From: Nonomuraea deserti
GTDB lineage: Bacteria; Actinomycetota; Actinomycetes; Streptosporangiales; Streptosporangiaceae
Assembly: GCF_004348685.1 (NCBI RefSeq)
Contig: NZ_SMKO01000020.1
Span: 1 to 64,000, forward strand
Direction: 5' to 3'
Length of the DNA stretch: 64,000 bases
Shown here: positions 42,668 to 50,666 of the stretch, piece after piece
Numbering within the stretch: the first letter of the stretch is position 1
Layout of the letters: every line of letters begins with the position of its first letter
The notes under the pieces: generated by a model
The model's database searches: none
Seen by the model: only the letters and a program-made list of their open reading frames with translations
What the model was told of the DNA's origin: nothing
Program-made: the position numbers and the translations under genes

Positions 42668-43693
42668 TCAGCGGTAGCGCGCCCGGCCCTCGCCGGGGAC
42701 GACCTCGCCCAGCACCCAGGCGTCGACGTCGCGGGCCGCCAGCACCCTGAGGGCCTCGCCGGCCGAGTCGGCGGCCACCACGGCGGCCATCCCGACCCCG
42801 AGGTTGAACGTACGGTCCATGTCGTGCTGCGCGATCGAGCCGTGGCCCGCGAGCACCCCGAAGACGGCCGGCGGCGTCCACGACGAGCGGTCGAGCAGCG
42901 CGTCGAGGTGGCCGGGCAGCGACCTCGACAGGTTGCTCTCGATGCCGCCGCCCGTGATGTGGGCGTAGGCGTGCACCTCGGCGGAGCGCGCCAGCTCCAG
43001 GCAGTCGAGGGAGTAGATCCGGGTGGGCTCCAGCAGCTCCTCGCCCAGCGGCCGCCCCAGCTCGGGCAGCTCGGTGTCGAGGGAGAGCGAGGCCTTGCGC
43101 AGCACGTGCCGCACCAGCGAGTAGCCGTTGGAGTGCACGCCCGAGGAGGCCAGCGCGAGCACCACGTCGCCGGCGCGCACCCGCGAGGGCCCCAGCAGGC
43201 CGGCGGCCTCGACGACGCCGGTGCCGGCGCCCGCGAGGTCGTATTCGTCCGGGCCCATCGCTCCCGGATGCTCGGCGGTCTCCCCGCCCACCAGCGCGGC
43301 CCCGGCCAGCCGGCAACCCTCGGCCACACCGCCGACGATCTCCGCGACGCGCTCGGGCACCACCTTCCCGCAGGCGATGTAGTCGGTCATGAACAGCGGC
43401 TCGGCCCCGCAGACCACAAGGTCGTCGAGGACCATGCCGACCAGGTCGATGCCGATCGTGTCGTGCTTGCCGTAGCGCTGGGCGATCATGACCTTGGTGC
43501 CGACGCCGTCGGTGGAGGAGGCCAGCAGCGGCCGCTGGTAGCGCAGCAGGGCCGAGGCGTCGAACAGGCCGGCGAAGCCGCTGGCGTCGTCGACCACCTC
43601 GGGCCGCCGTGCCCGCGCCACCCTGTCCTTCATCAGCGCGACGGCCCGGTCGCCTGCCTCGATGTCGACCCCGGCGGCCTCGTAGGTGCTCAT
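42668..43693 (-). CDS. purM: Phosphoribosylformylglycinamidine cyclo-ligase
   Basis: This 341-residue AIR synthetase closes the imidazole ring: FGAM plus ATP gives AIR. Landmarks are TYEAAGVDIEAGDRAV, LLASSTDGVGTKVMIA, IGIDLVGMVLDDLVVCGAEP, ALVGGETAEHPG, LASSGVHSNGYSLVR and ITGGGIESNLSR. Its ATG overlaps the purF stop (ATGA), so PurF and PurM are co-translated. It uses the product of PurS/Q/L encoded 16 kb to the right. Confidence 0.97.
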   Translation of the reverse strand: MSTYEAAGVDIEAGDRAVALMKDRVARARRPEVVDDASGFAGLFDASALLRYQRPLLASSTDGVGTKVMIAQRYGKHDTIGIDLVGMVLDDLVVCGAEPLFMTDYIACGKVVPERVAEIVGGVAEGCRLAGAALVGGETAEHPGAMGPDEYDLAGAGTGVVEAAGLLGPSRVRAGDVVLALASSGVHSNGYSLVRHVLRKASLSLDTELPELGRPLGEELLEPTRIYSLDCLELARSAEVHAYAHITGGGIESNLSRSLPGHLDALLDRSSWTPPAVFGVLAGHGSIAQHDMDRTFNLGVGMAAVVAADSAGEALRVLAARDVDAWVLGEVVPGEGRARYR

Positions 43694-45126
43694 GCCTTGC
43701 TCTCCAGGACGAACTTGCCCACGTTGTCCTCGTCGATGGGAATGGGATAGGAGCCGGTGAAGCAGGCCATGCAGAGGCGGTCGGAAGGAATGGTGGTGGC
43801 CATGGTCAGGCCCTCAAGCGAGATGTAGCCGAGCGAGTCGGCGCCCAGCGAGGCCCGGATCTCCTCGACCGTCAGCGAGCCCGCGATCAGCTCGGCCCTG
43901 GTGGCGAAGTCGATGCCGTAGAAGCACGGCCAGGCCACCGGCGGCGAGGAGATGCGGACGTGCACCTCCTTGGCGCCCGCCTCGCGCAACATCTTGACGA
44001 TGGCGCGCTGGGTGTTGCCGCGCACGATCGAGTCGTCCACGACCACCAGGCGTTTGCCCTCGACGACCTCGCGCAGCGGATTGAGCTTGAGCCGGATGCC
44101 GAGCTGGCGGATGGTCTGCGAGGGCTCGATGAACGTGCGGCCGACGTAGGAGTTCTTCACCAGGCCCTGGCCGTAGGGGATGCCGCTCTCCTGCGCGTAG
44201 CCGACGGCGGCCGGCGTGCCGGACTCGGGCGTGGGGATGACCAGGTCGGCCTCCACCGGGTGCTCGCGGGCCAGCACGCGGCCCACCTCGACCCTGGTGA
44301 CCTGGACGCCGCGCCCGGCGATGGTGGTGTCGGGGCGGGCGAGATAGACGTATTCGAACAGGCAGCCCTTCGGCTCGGCCAGCGCGAACCTGCGCGAACG
44401 CACGCCGCGCTCGTCGATGGTGAGCAGCTCGCCCGGCTCGATCTCGCGGACGAACGTGGCGCCCACGATGTCGAGCGCCGCCGTCTCGGAGGCCACCACC
44501 CAGCCCCGCTCCAGCCGGCCCAGGACCATCGGGCGGACACCCTGCGGGTCGCGGGCCGCGTAGAGCGTCGTCTCGTCCATGAAGACCAGCGAGTAGGCGC
44601 CCTTGACCTGCGGGAGCAGCTCGGCCGCGGCCTCCTCGACGGTGCGCGTGCGGTCTTGGGCGAGCAGCGAGGTCAGGACCTCGGTGTCGGTGGTCGCCCG
44701 GGTGGAGCCGGGGGCCAGGCGCTGCGCCAGCTCCGGCGTGTTGATCAGGTTGCCGTTGTGGGCGAGCGCGAGGCCGCCTACCTCGGTCGAGCTCAGCGTG
44801 GGCTGCGCGTTCTCCCACACGCTGGACCCGGTGGTGGAGTAGCGGCAGTGGCCGATGGCCAGGTGGCCGCGCAGGGTGCCCAGCACCGACTCGTCGAAGA
44901 CCTGGGCGACCAGGCCCATGTCTTTGTAGACGAGGATGCGGCTGCCCTCGCTGACCGCGATGCCCGCGGACTCCTGGCCGCGGTGCTGCAACGCGTACAG
45001 CCCGTAGTAGGTGAGTTTGGAAACTTCCTCGCCTGGCGCCCAGACGCCGAAGACGCCACAGGCGTCTTTGGGAGCGTTGTCTTGGGGGTCCAGGTCATGG
45101 CCGAGCCGGCCGTCGCCCTTCAGCAC
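43690..45126 (-). CDS. purF: Amidophosphoribosyltransferase
   Basis: This 478-residue enzyme makes 5-phosphoribosylamine from PRPP and glutamine, the first step of purine synthesis. Cys23 (KDACGVFGVW) is the glutaminase nucleophile after removal of a 22-residue propeptide. The PRPP motif is VVVDDSIVRGNT. Cysteines in PKGCLFEY, AWPCFYG and DRLCMACF fit the four [4Fe-4S] ligands of the Bacillus-type enzyme, implying oxygen-sensitive stability. GTG 45126 is chosen because TGAGG precedes it and its product matches the short Streptomyces start; the frame is open further. Confidence 0.96.
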   Translation of the reverse strand: MLKGDGRLGHDLDPQDNAPKDACGVFGVWAPGEEVSKLTYYGLYALQHRGQESAGIAVSEGSRILVYKDMGLVAQVFDESVLGTLRGHLAIGHCRYSTTGSSVWENAQPTLSSTEVGGLALAHNGNLINTPELAQRLAPGSTRATTDTEVLTSLLAQDRTRTVEEAAAELLPQVKGAYSLVFMDETTLYAARDPQGVRPMVLGRLERGWVVASETAALDIVGATFVREIEPGELLTIDERGVRSRRFALAEPKGCLFEYVYLARPDTTIAGRGVQVTRVEVGRVLAREHPVEADLVIPTPESGTPAAVGYAQESGIPYGQGLVKNSYVGRTFIEPSQTIRQLGIRLKLNPLREVVEGKRLVVVDDSIVRGNTQRAIVKMLREAGAKEVHVRISSPPVAWPCFYGIDFATRAELIAGSLTVEEIRASLGADSLGYISLEGLTMATTIPSDRLCMACFTGSYPIPIDEDNVGKFVLESKA

Positions 45127-45177
45127 ATGCCTCAGTCTAGGTTGGCGGCTTCCGTGCTCGCACACTCGGGTCGGAGG

Positions 45178-45924
45178 TCAGACGATGTGGACTGACCTGC
45201 CCGCATTGGAGCCGTCGCGGATGATCTCTCCGGTGAGGTTGCGGTTGTCCGCCGAGCCGAGGAAGACGATCAGCGCCGCCATGTCGTCCGCCGTGCTCAG
45301 CCTGCGGGTGGGGGTCCTGGACGCGATCTCGTCGAGCAGCTGCGGGGGGATCGGGCGCTGGGCTCCGGTGATGGTGAGCCCGGCCACGGCCACGTTGACC
45401 AGGATGCCGTCCCTGCCCGCCTCCCACGCGATGGCGCGGGCCATGCCGTGCAGCGCCATCTTCGCGGTGCCGTACGGGCCGGGGCCCGGCTGCCCCTCCT
45501 CGGCCGCCCCTGACGAGACGAGCACGATCCGGCCGAACGTCCTGCGCCGCATCTGCGGCAGCACCGCCTGGATCAGCAGGGCGTTGCCGACCACGTTGGC
45601 GTGCAGGGCGGCGGACCACTCCGCGGCCGGCACGTCCTCGAACGCCATGCCGCCGGGCATGACGGTGCCCCAGCGGACGGCGTTGGCCACGAGCGCGTCC
45701 ACCGGGCCGGCCGCGGAGACGGCCGGCGCGACGGTGGCGTGGTCCTCCAGATCCAGGTGTACGGCCGCCGCCTCGCCGCCCTCCTCCTCGATCCGCTTGA
45801 CCACCTCGGCGGCACGGTCGGCGCCCGAGTTGTACGTGATCGTGACCCGCGCGCCGGCCCGGGCGTAGGCGAGTGCGGTGGCGGCGCCGATGCCGGACGA
45901 GCCGCCGGTGACCAGTGCGTGCAT
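45178..45924 (-). CDS. Short-chain dehydrogenase/reductase
   Basis: This 248-residue SDR has the cofactor loop VTGGSSGIGAAT, Asn in ALVANAVRW (variant of NNAG), Ser in VLVSSGAAEE and the catalytic YGTAK motif. The residue pattern after the first strand (TYNSGADRA) leans towards NADPH. The substrate is unknown. Its start is preceded by two TTAG-N4-CTAA palindromes, the likely MarR operator, and it lies 89 bases after the MarR gene on the same strand, so it is probably the regulated target. Confidence 0.88.
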   Translation of the reverse strand: MHALVTGGSSGIGAATALAYARAGARVTITYNSGADRAAEVVKRIEEEGGEAAAVHLDLEDHATVAPAVSAAGPVDALVANAVRWGTVMPGGMAFEDVPAAEWSAALHANVVGNALLIQAVLPQMRRRTFGRIVLVSSGAAEEGQPGPGPYGTAKMALHGMARAIAWEAGRDGILVNVAVAGLTITGAQRPIPPQLLDEIASRTPTRRLSTADDMAALIVFLGSADNRNLTGEIIRDGSNAGRSVHIV

Positions 45925-45942
45925 GAGAGCCCCTCTTGATGA

Positions 45943-45966
45943 TTAGCCGACTAATTAGCCAGCTAA
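45943..45966 (-). promoter_or_regulatory. Tandem palindromes, probable MarR operator
   Basis: TTAGCCGACTAA (45943-45954) and TTAGCCAGCTAA (45955-45966) are adjacent 12-bp palindromes of the form TTAG-N4-CTAA, in an AT-rich patch between the MarR gene and the SDR start. Confidence 0.75.
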
Positions 45967-46013
45967 CAAGAAGGGTGGCGCGGCCGCAAGGAGTTTTCGC
46001 CCGTGGTGAAACG

Positions 46014-46421
46014 TCAGGGCATGGCGCGGCGGATCAGCTGCGCGAGCAGGTCACGCTCGCCGGGATCGAAACCGCGCAGGAGATCTTCGTCCATCGTGGT
46101 CCAGATCTGCTCGACGGGCTCGCGCAGCGCCTTGCCCGCATCGGTGAGACGGACACGGGACACCCTCGGCCGGTCAGGGTCGGGAACCCGGTAGACGAAG
46201 CCCGTACGCTCCAGGCGCTGCAGGGTCTTGGTGACGGTGGGAGGCTCGACGCCGAGGCGGGCGATGAGCTCGCCCTGGGTCAGGCCGTCCTCCTTCCACA
46301 GCTGGTTGAGGAGCATCTCCTGCCCCACGTGCAGGCCGAGCGGGGACAGCGCGGCGGCCATCCGGTTGCGTTGGGTCTTCACGACCTTGATCAGCGCATA
46401 CGACAGGGTCTCGTCCAGCAT
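46014..46421 (-). CDS. MarR family regulator
   Basis: This 135-residue protein is a standard MarR winged helix dimer: helix MLDETLSYALIKVVKTQRNRM, recognition region LTQGELIARLGVEPPTVTKTLQRLERTGFVYRVPDPDRPRVSRVRLTDAG with basic wing, and a C-terminal dimer helix. It is upstream of the SDR gene on the same strand and very probably binds the two palindromes between them. The inducer is unknown, probably a phenolic or reactive compound as in many MarR systems. Confidence 0.9.
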   Translation of the reverse strand: MLDETLSYALIKVVKTQRNRMAAALSPLGLHVGQEMLLNQLWKEDGLTQGELIARLGVEPPTVTKTLQRLERTGFVYRVPDPDRPRVSRVRLTDAGKALREPVEQIWTTMDEDLLRGFDPGERDLLAQLIRRAMP

Positions 46422-46563
46422 CCCCCCATCTTGCCCGCGGGCAGGGCCTTTGGCGCATGGTGACCCAAGGATGAGCGGCCTCTTACCGTGTCGTGCGGTT
46501 TAGGCGTCGCCCTGCGCGAAAGGGTGAAGTATCCGGCATGTAGACCCGTCGGGAGACGCAGAC

Positions 46564-48009
46564 GTGACCACACCTGGGGACCCGGACGAGACCCGCCGCG
46601 GGCAGGATCCGCACGAAGGCCGTCCGGAAGAGGGCGCGCCCCGCCACGCTCCGCCGCAACACGAGCCCGAGTGGTGGCGCGAGGGCACGCTGGACGAAGA
46701 GGAGCGGGGGCCCACGCTCAGACCGTACGAGCCGGGGCCCACGGGCGGCGACCGGCCTCCGGAGGAGTGGTCCGCCGGTGGGCCCGGCGCCGGGCCCACC
46801 GGCGGCGCGGCGCCGGACGTTCCCGCCGGCGGGCGTGCTGGAGGCGGCGACGCCGAGTCCATGGGCGTCGGCGGCGAGTTCCGGAGCGAGGAGTCCGAGG
46901 GCCCCGGTCGGCAGGGTGAAGGCGCCGGCCCGCAGGGTGAGGGCGCCGGTCGGCAGGGTGAAGGCGCCGGGTCCCGGGGTGAAGGGCCCGGGCCGCAGGG
47001 TGAGGGCGCCGGTGAGGAGGGCGAGGAGCCGATCGCTCCCGCGCCACCCATCGTGCCGCGTCCGGACGTGCCGCCCACGCATGAGCCCAGACCGGTCGGC
47101 GAGCCTCGCCATCCCGACCTGCCCACCTCACCGGAGGTGCCACAGCCGACAGGGGGTGACGCCGAGGAGACCCAGGTGTTCCCGATCCCCGGTGGCACGC
47201 CGCCGTACCCGGGCTGGACGTCCGACCCGTCAGAGGGGGAGGGGCCGGGCAGGCCCGCGCCGTCGCGCTACGAGCAGGGCGACCAGCCGAGCTTCGAACC
47301 GCCGGGAGGCGGCTCGCGCGGGGGAACACCGTCGCCTGAGGGCGGCACCCCGGCCCAGGAGGGCCGCCGAACCTCGGAAGGCCAGGGCGGCCAGGAGGGC
47401 TGGCAGGGCCAGGAAGGCTGGCAGGGCCAGGAAGGTTGGCAGGGCCAGGAAGGTTGGCAGGGCCGGGAAGGCCAGGGCGGCCAGGAAGGCCGGCAGGGCG
47501 AGGAGAGGCGGCAGGGCCAGGAGGGCTGGCCGGGCCAGGAGGGACGGGGCGGGTCGCCGTACCAGGCCGGGGGCACGCCGCGGGACGACGAGCCGACCGT
47601 GCCGGGCACGGTGCCCTCCAGCCCGTACGGTGGCCCGCCCGGCTACGGCCCCGGCCCCGAATCCCCGTACGGCATGCCGGGAGCCGGTTACCAGCAGGCG
47701 AAGCCGGGCAGCGGCCTGGCCACCGCCTCGCTCGTGCTGGGCGTGGCCAGCCCGTTCCTGGTGTTCGTGTGCTTCACGGGTGTGATCACCGCCATTCTGT
47801 CGATAGTCTTCGGCTGCGTGGCCCTCGCCAAGCGCGCCGGCAAGGGTCGCGCCATCGCCGGCATCGTGCTGAGCGTCCTGTCGCTGATCCTGTTCGCGAT
47901 CGTGGCCATCTGGTTGTGGAACGTGGCGCAGGAGTGCGCCGGCCTCCCCGGCCAGCTCGCCGACCGTTGTTTCGAGAGCCAGTTCCCCTGGATGAACAGC
48001 GGCCGTTAG
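46564..48009 (+). CDS. DUF4190-type membrane protein with long repetitive tail
   Basis: This 481-residue protein has a 380-residue hydrophilic N-terminal region rich in Gly, Pro, Glu and Gln, then two membrane segments (about 390-416 and 428-452; LATASLVLGVASPFLVFVCF, GRAIAGIVLSVLSLILFAIV), the DUF4190 pattern, and a short tail with two cysteines. The disordered region holds five 7-residue repeats (QGEGAG type) and four or more 6-residue repeats (QGQEGW). Repeat copies are nearly identical in DNA, so length is likely variable between strains. GTG 46564 has GGGAG upstream. The function of the family is unknown; it is probably cell-surface or division related. Confidence 0.8.
   Translation: MTTPGDPDETRRGQDPHEGRPEEGAPRHAPPQHEPEWWREGTLDEEERGPTLRPYEPGPTGGDRPPEEWSAGGPGAGPTGGAAPDVPAGGRAGGGDAESMGVGGEFRSEESEGPGRQGEGAGPQGEGAGRQGEGAGSRGEGPGPQGEGAGEEGEEPIAPAPPIVPRPDVPPTHEPRPVGEPRHPDLPTSPEVPQPTGGDAEETQVFPIPGGTPPYPGWTSDPSEGEGPGRPAPSRYEQGDQPSFEPPGGGSRGGTPSPEGGTPAQEGRRTSEGQGGQEGWQGQEGWQGQEGWQGQEGWQGREGQGGQEGRQGEERRQGQEGWPGQEGRGGSPYQAGGTPRDDEPTVPGTVPSSPYGGPPGYGPGPESPYGMPGAGYQQAKPGSGLATASLVLGVASPFLVFVCFTGVITAILSIVFGCVALAKRAGKGRAIAGIVLSVLSLILFAIVAIWLWNVAQECAGLPGQLADRCFESQFPWMNSGR
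46906..47010 (+). repeat. Five 21-bp tandem repeats inside the DUF4190-type gene
   Basis: Units start at 46906, 46927, 46948, 46969 and 46990, each encoding a 7-residue GRQGEGA-type repeat. Units one and three are identical. Confidence 0.85.
47404..47475 (+). repeat. Four 18-bp tandem repeats inside the DUF4190-type gene
   Basis: Units at 47404, 47422, 47440 and 47458 (CAGGGCCAGGAAGGCTGG type) encode QGQEGW. Copies two and three are identical; related partial units flank them from about 47380 to 47560. Confidence 0.85.
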
Positions 48010-48017
48010 AGGGGCCG

Positions 48018-48455
48018 TCAGAGCGGCAGGTGCGCTGACAGGTCCGCGCGTGCCCCGCTGGCGGAGACGGCGCCGCGGGCCAGGGCCTCGGCCCAGGTGA
48101 GGCGGCCGAGCGCGAGCTCGATCCACGTGCGGCCGTCCATCTCGACCACGTTGGGCGGGGTGCCGCGCGTGTGGCGGGGCCCGGCGATGGCCTGCACGGC
48201 CGCGTACGGTGGCACGCGGACCTCGACGGTCCTGCCGGGTGCGGCGGTGGCCAGCCGGTCGAGCAGGTGGCGCACCGCCTGCCTGGCCGCGTCGCGCTCG
48301 GGCTTCAGCCCGCGGTCGTAGGCGGTCAGCACGGCGGCCACGAGCGCGTCGGGCAGGGCGGACGCGGGCCCGTCGTAGGGGGGTTGGTCGAGGGCGACGA
48401 GCTGGCCGTCGAGGGCCGATCTCAGCTTCTCCTGGTCGAGCTTGCGTGGTGGCAC
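48018..48455 (-). CDS. Sterol carrier family protein
   Basis: This 145-residue protein has the C-terminal SCP2-like part of the actinomycete sterol-carrier family found near purF: VEVRVPPYAAVQAIAGPRHTRG, PPNVVEMDGRTWIELALGRLTWAEALARGAVSASGARADLSAHLPL. The name is historical; binding of a hydrophobic ligand is presumed, not shown. GTG 48455 is preferred to the in-frame ATG at 48506, because GGGAG precedes it and the product begins VPPRKLDQEKL. The PHO box of the divergent phoX gene lies just upstream. Confidence 0.78.
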   Translation of the reverse strand: MPPRKLDQEKLRSALDGQLVALDQPPYDGPASALPDALVAAVLTAYDRGLKPERDAARQAVRHLLDRLATAAPGRTVEVRVPPYAAVQAIAGPRHTRGTPPNVVEMDGRTWIELALGRLTWAEALARGAVSASGARADLSAHLPL

Positions 48456-48478
48456 GCGACCATTGTCTCCCGGGAAGC

Positions 48479-48522
48479 GTTCATCAAGACGGAGGTCTTC
48501 GTTCACCTGTGGTTTCGCCGGT
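48479..48522 (+). promoter_or_regulatory. PHO box (PhoP direct repeats) upstream of phoX
   Basis: Units in 11-base register: GTTCATCAAGA (48479), a poor unit (48490), GTTCACCTGTG (48501) and GTTTCGCCGGT (48512). The consensus actinomycete PhoP site is direct repeats of GTTCACC plus four bases. It ends 46 bases before the phosphatase start codon. Confidence 0.7.
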
Positions 48523-48568
48523 GGCCGTAGCGTTCCCCGCCGTACGACCGCACTTCGATGGAGGACCT

Positions 48569-50632
48569 GTGTCGAACCCCGAAGCGGGAGGTCGGCTGCT
48601 TCCGCTGATCTCCACCCCGCACAATGGTGGCCGATCCGCGCTGACCTGTCAGTTCCGCTGCGGCAACGCGTGCGCGCATGAGGTGGCCAACACCACCGGC
48701 AACGCCTATTTCGGTGATGTGGTGAAGGAGGCGCTGTCGCGGCGCGGCGTGCTGCGCGCCGGGGCGCTCGGCGCTCTCGTGGCGGGCGTGGGTGCGGCGG
48801 GGGCGGCGCCGGCGCTGGCCGAGGAGCCCAGGGCGGTGCCGAAGGAGCAGCATGGCGGCCGAGGCGGTGATCTCCGTTTCACGCCGGTGCGGCCGAACAA
48901 GGACGACAAGCTGACCATCCCGGAGAACTACCGCTCCTCGGTGGTCGTGCGCTGGGGCGACCCGGTGTTGCCCGACGCGCCGGCGTTCGACTTCGACAAC
49001 CAGAGCGCCGAGGCGCAGAGCAAGCAGTTCGGCTACAACTGTGACTACGTGACGATGTTCCCGATGGGCCGCGACCGGGCGCTGTTGTGGGTGAACCACG
49101 AGTACACCGACGAGAGCCTGATGTTCCGCGACTACCCGGGCGGCGCGGAGGCCACCGAGGAGCAGATCAGGATCGGCCTGGCCGGGCACGGCGGTTCGGT
49201 CGTGGAGATCGAGCGGGAGGGTCGCGCCGGCGAGTGGAAGCTGGTCACCAAGGGGCGTCGCCGCTACAACCGGCGCATCACCGCCGAGACCCCCATGAAG
49301 TTCTCCGGGCCGGCGGCGGGCAGCGACCTGCTCAGGACGGACGCCGACCCCGAGGGCCGCAAGCCCGTCGGCATGCTGAACAACTGCGCGGGCGGCACGA
49401 CCCCGTGGGGCACGGTGCTGACCGCCGAGGAGAACTTCGACCAGTACTTCGTCAACGGCGACAAGGTGCCGGCGAAGCAGCGGCCGTACGTCGAGCGCTA
49501 CACGATCGCGGAGGGCACGCCGGAGATCAGCCGCCGGTTCGACCGGGTGGACGAGCGTTTCGACCTGGCCAAGCACCCGCAGGAGTGCAACAGGTTCGGG
49601 TGGATCGTGGAGATCGACCCGTTCGACCCGGACTCCACGCCGGTCAAGCGCACCGCGCTCGGCCGGTTCAAGCACGAGGCGGCCAACACGACGCTGGCCC
49701 GCGACGGCCGCCTGGTCGTTTACATGGGTGACGACTCGCGCTTCGAGTACATCTACAAGTTCGTCTCGAAGGACCGCTACCGGCAGGGGGCCGACCGGCA
49801 CAACCGCGACCTGCTCGACGAGGGCACCCTGTATGTCGCCAAGTTCACCGGCGACAGCCCGGAGAAGGAGATCGACGGGTCCGGCAAGCTGCCCGAGGAC
49901 GGCGAGTTCGACGGCTCCGGCGAGTGGATCCCGCTGGTCTCGGGCGACAGGTCGTACGTGCAGGGCATGACCGCGGAGGAGGTGCTCGTCTACACGCGGG
50001 TGGCGGCCGACAAGGTGGGCGCGACCAAGATGGACCGCCCCGAGGACATCGAGCGCAACCTGGTCACGGGCGGCGTGTACGTCGCGCTGACCAACAACTC
50101 CGACCGCACCGCGGCCCAGGCGGACGAGGCCAACCCGCGCGCCGCCAACAAGCACGGCCACGTCCTGGAGATCATCGAGCGGCGCGACGACGCCGGGGCG
50201 AGGAGCTTCGCCTGGTCGGTGCCGCTGGTCTGCGGCGACCCGGACGACGCGAACACCTATTTCGCCGGCTACGACAAGAAGAAGGTCTCGCCGATCTCCT
50301 GCCCCGACAACGTGACGTTCGACCGCGACGGCAACCTGTGGATCTCCACGGACGGCAACGCGCTCGGCACCAACGACGGGCTGTTCGTGATGCCCGTGCG
50401 CGGCAGGGAGCGCGGCCATCTGCGCCAGTTCCTCACGGTTCCGGTCGGCGCCGAGACGTGCGGCCCGATGGTCACGAAGGACCAGCGCAGCGTGTTCGTC
50501 GCGGTGCAGCATCCGGGTGAGATCGACGGCGCCGGCCCCGACAATCCGGGCAGCCGCTGGCCCGACGGCGACCAGCCGCGCCCGTCGGTGGCGGTCGTCT
50601 GGCACCGGAAGGGCCTGAAGATCGGCTCTTGA
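48569..50632 (+). CDS. phoX: PhoX-type alkaline phosphatase (DUF839), Tat-exported
   Basis: This 687-residue protein belongs to the PhoX/DUF839 family of calcium- and iron-dependent phosphatases that free phosphate from organic phosphoesters outside the cell. After a 56-residue leader comes the twin-arginine signal ALSRRGVLRAGALGALVAG (Arg58-Arg59). Family blocks include LLWVNHEYTDESLMF, GMLNNCAGGTTPWGTVLTAEENFDQYF, GRFKHEAANTT, VVYMGDDSRFEYIYKF and CPDNVTFDRDGNLWISTDG. GTG 48569 follows GGAGG. The PHO box upstream predicts induction by phosphate starvation through PhoRP, encoded elsewhere. Confidence 0.9.
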   Translation: MSNPEAGGRLLPLISTPHNGGRSALTCQFRCGNACAHEVANTTGNAYFGDVVKEALSRRGVLRAGALGALVAGVGAAGAAPALAEEPRAVPKEQHGGRGGDLRFTPVRPNKDDKLTIPENYRSSVVVRWGDPVLPDAPAFDFDNQSAEAQSKQFGYNCDYVTMFPMGRDRALLWVNHEYTDESLMFRDYPGGAEATEEQIRIGLAGHGGSVVEIEREGRAGEWKLVTKGRRRYNRRITAETPMKFSGPAAGSDLLRTDADPEGRKPVGMLNNCAGGTTPWGTVLTAEENFDQYFVNGDKVPAKQRPYVERYTIAEGTPEISRRFDRVDERFDLAKHPQECNRFGWIVEIDPFDPDSTPVKRTALGRFKHEAANTTLARDGRLVVYMGDDSRFEYIYKFVSKDRYRQGADRHNRDLLDEGTLYVAKFTGDSPEKEIDGSGKLPEDGEFDGSGEWIPLVSGDRSYVQGMTAEEVLVYTRVAADKVGATKMDRPEDIERNLVTGGVYVALTNNSDRTAAQADEANPRAANKHGHVLEIIERRDDAGARSFAWSVPLVCGDPDDANTYFAGYDKKKVSPISCPDNVTFDRDGNLWISTDGNALGTNDGLFVMPVRGRERGHLRQFLTVPVGAETCGPMVTKDQRSVFVAVQHPGEIDGAGPDNPGSRWPDGDQPRPSVAVVWHRKGLKIGS

Positions 50633-50657
50633 CCTCAAGTTAACCTGAGGCTCTAAT
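50629..50657 (+). promoter_or_regulatory. Promoter with SoxR box
   Basis: TTGACC (-35, 50629-50634), 17 bases, and TCTAAT (-10, 50652-50657) flank the palindrome CCTCAAGTTAACCTGAGG (50633-50650). It differs at one base from the palindromic SoxR box. The -10 ends nine bases before ATG 50667, so the transcript is probably leaderless. Confidence 0.8.
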
Positions 50658-50666
50658 GTCCATGCC

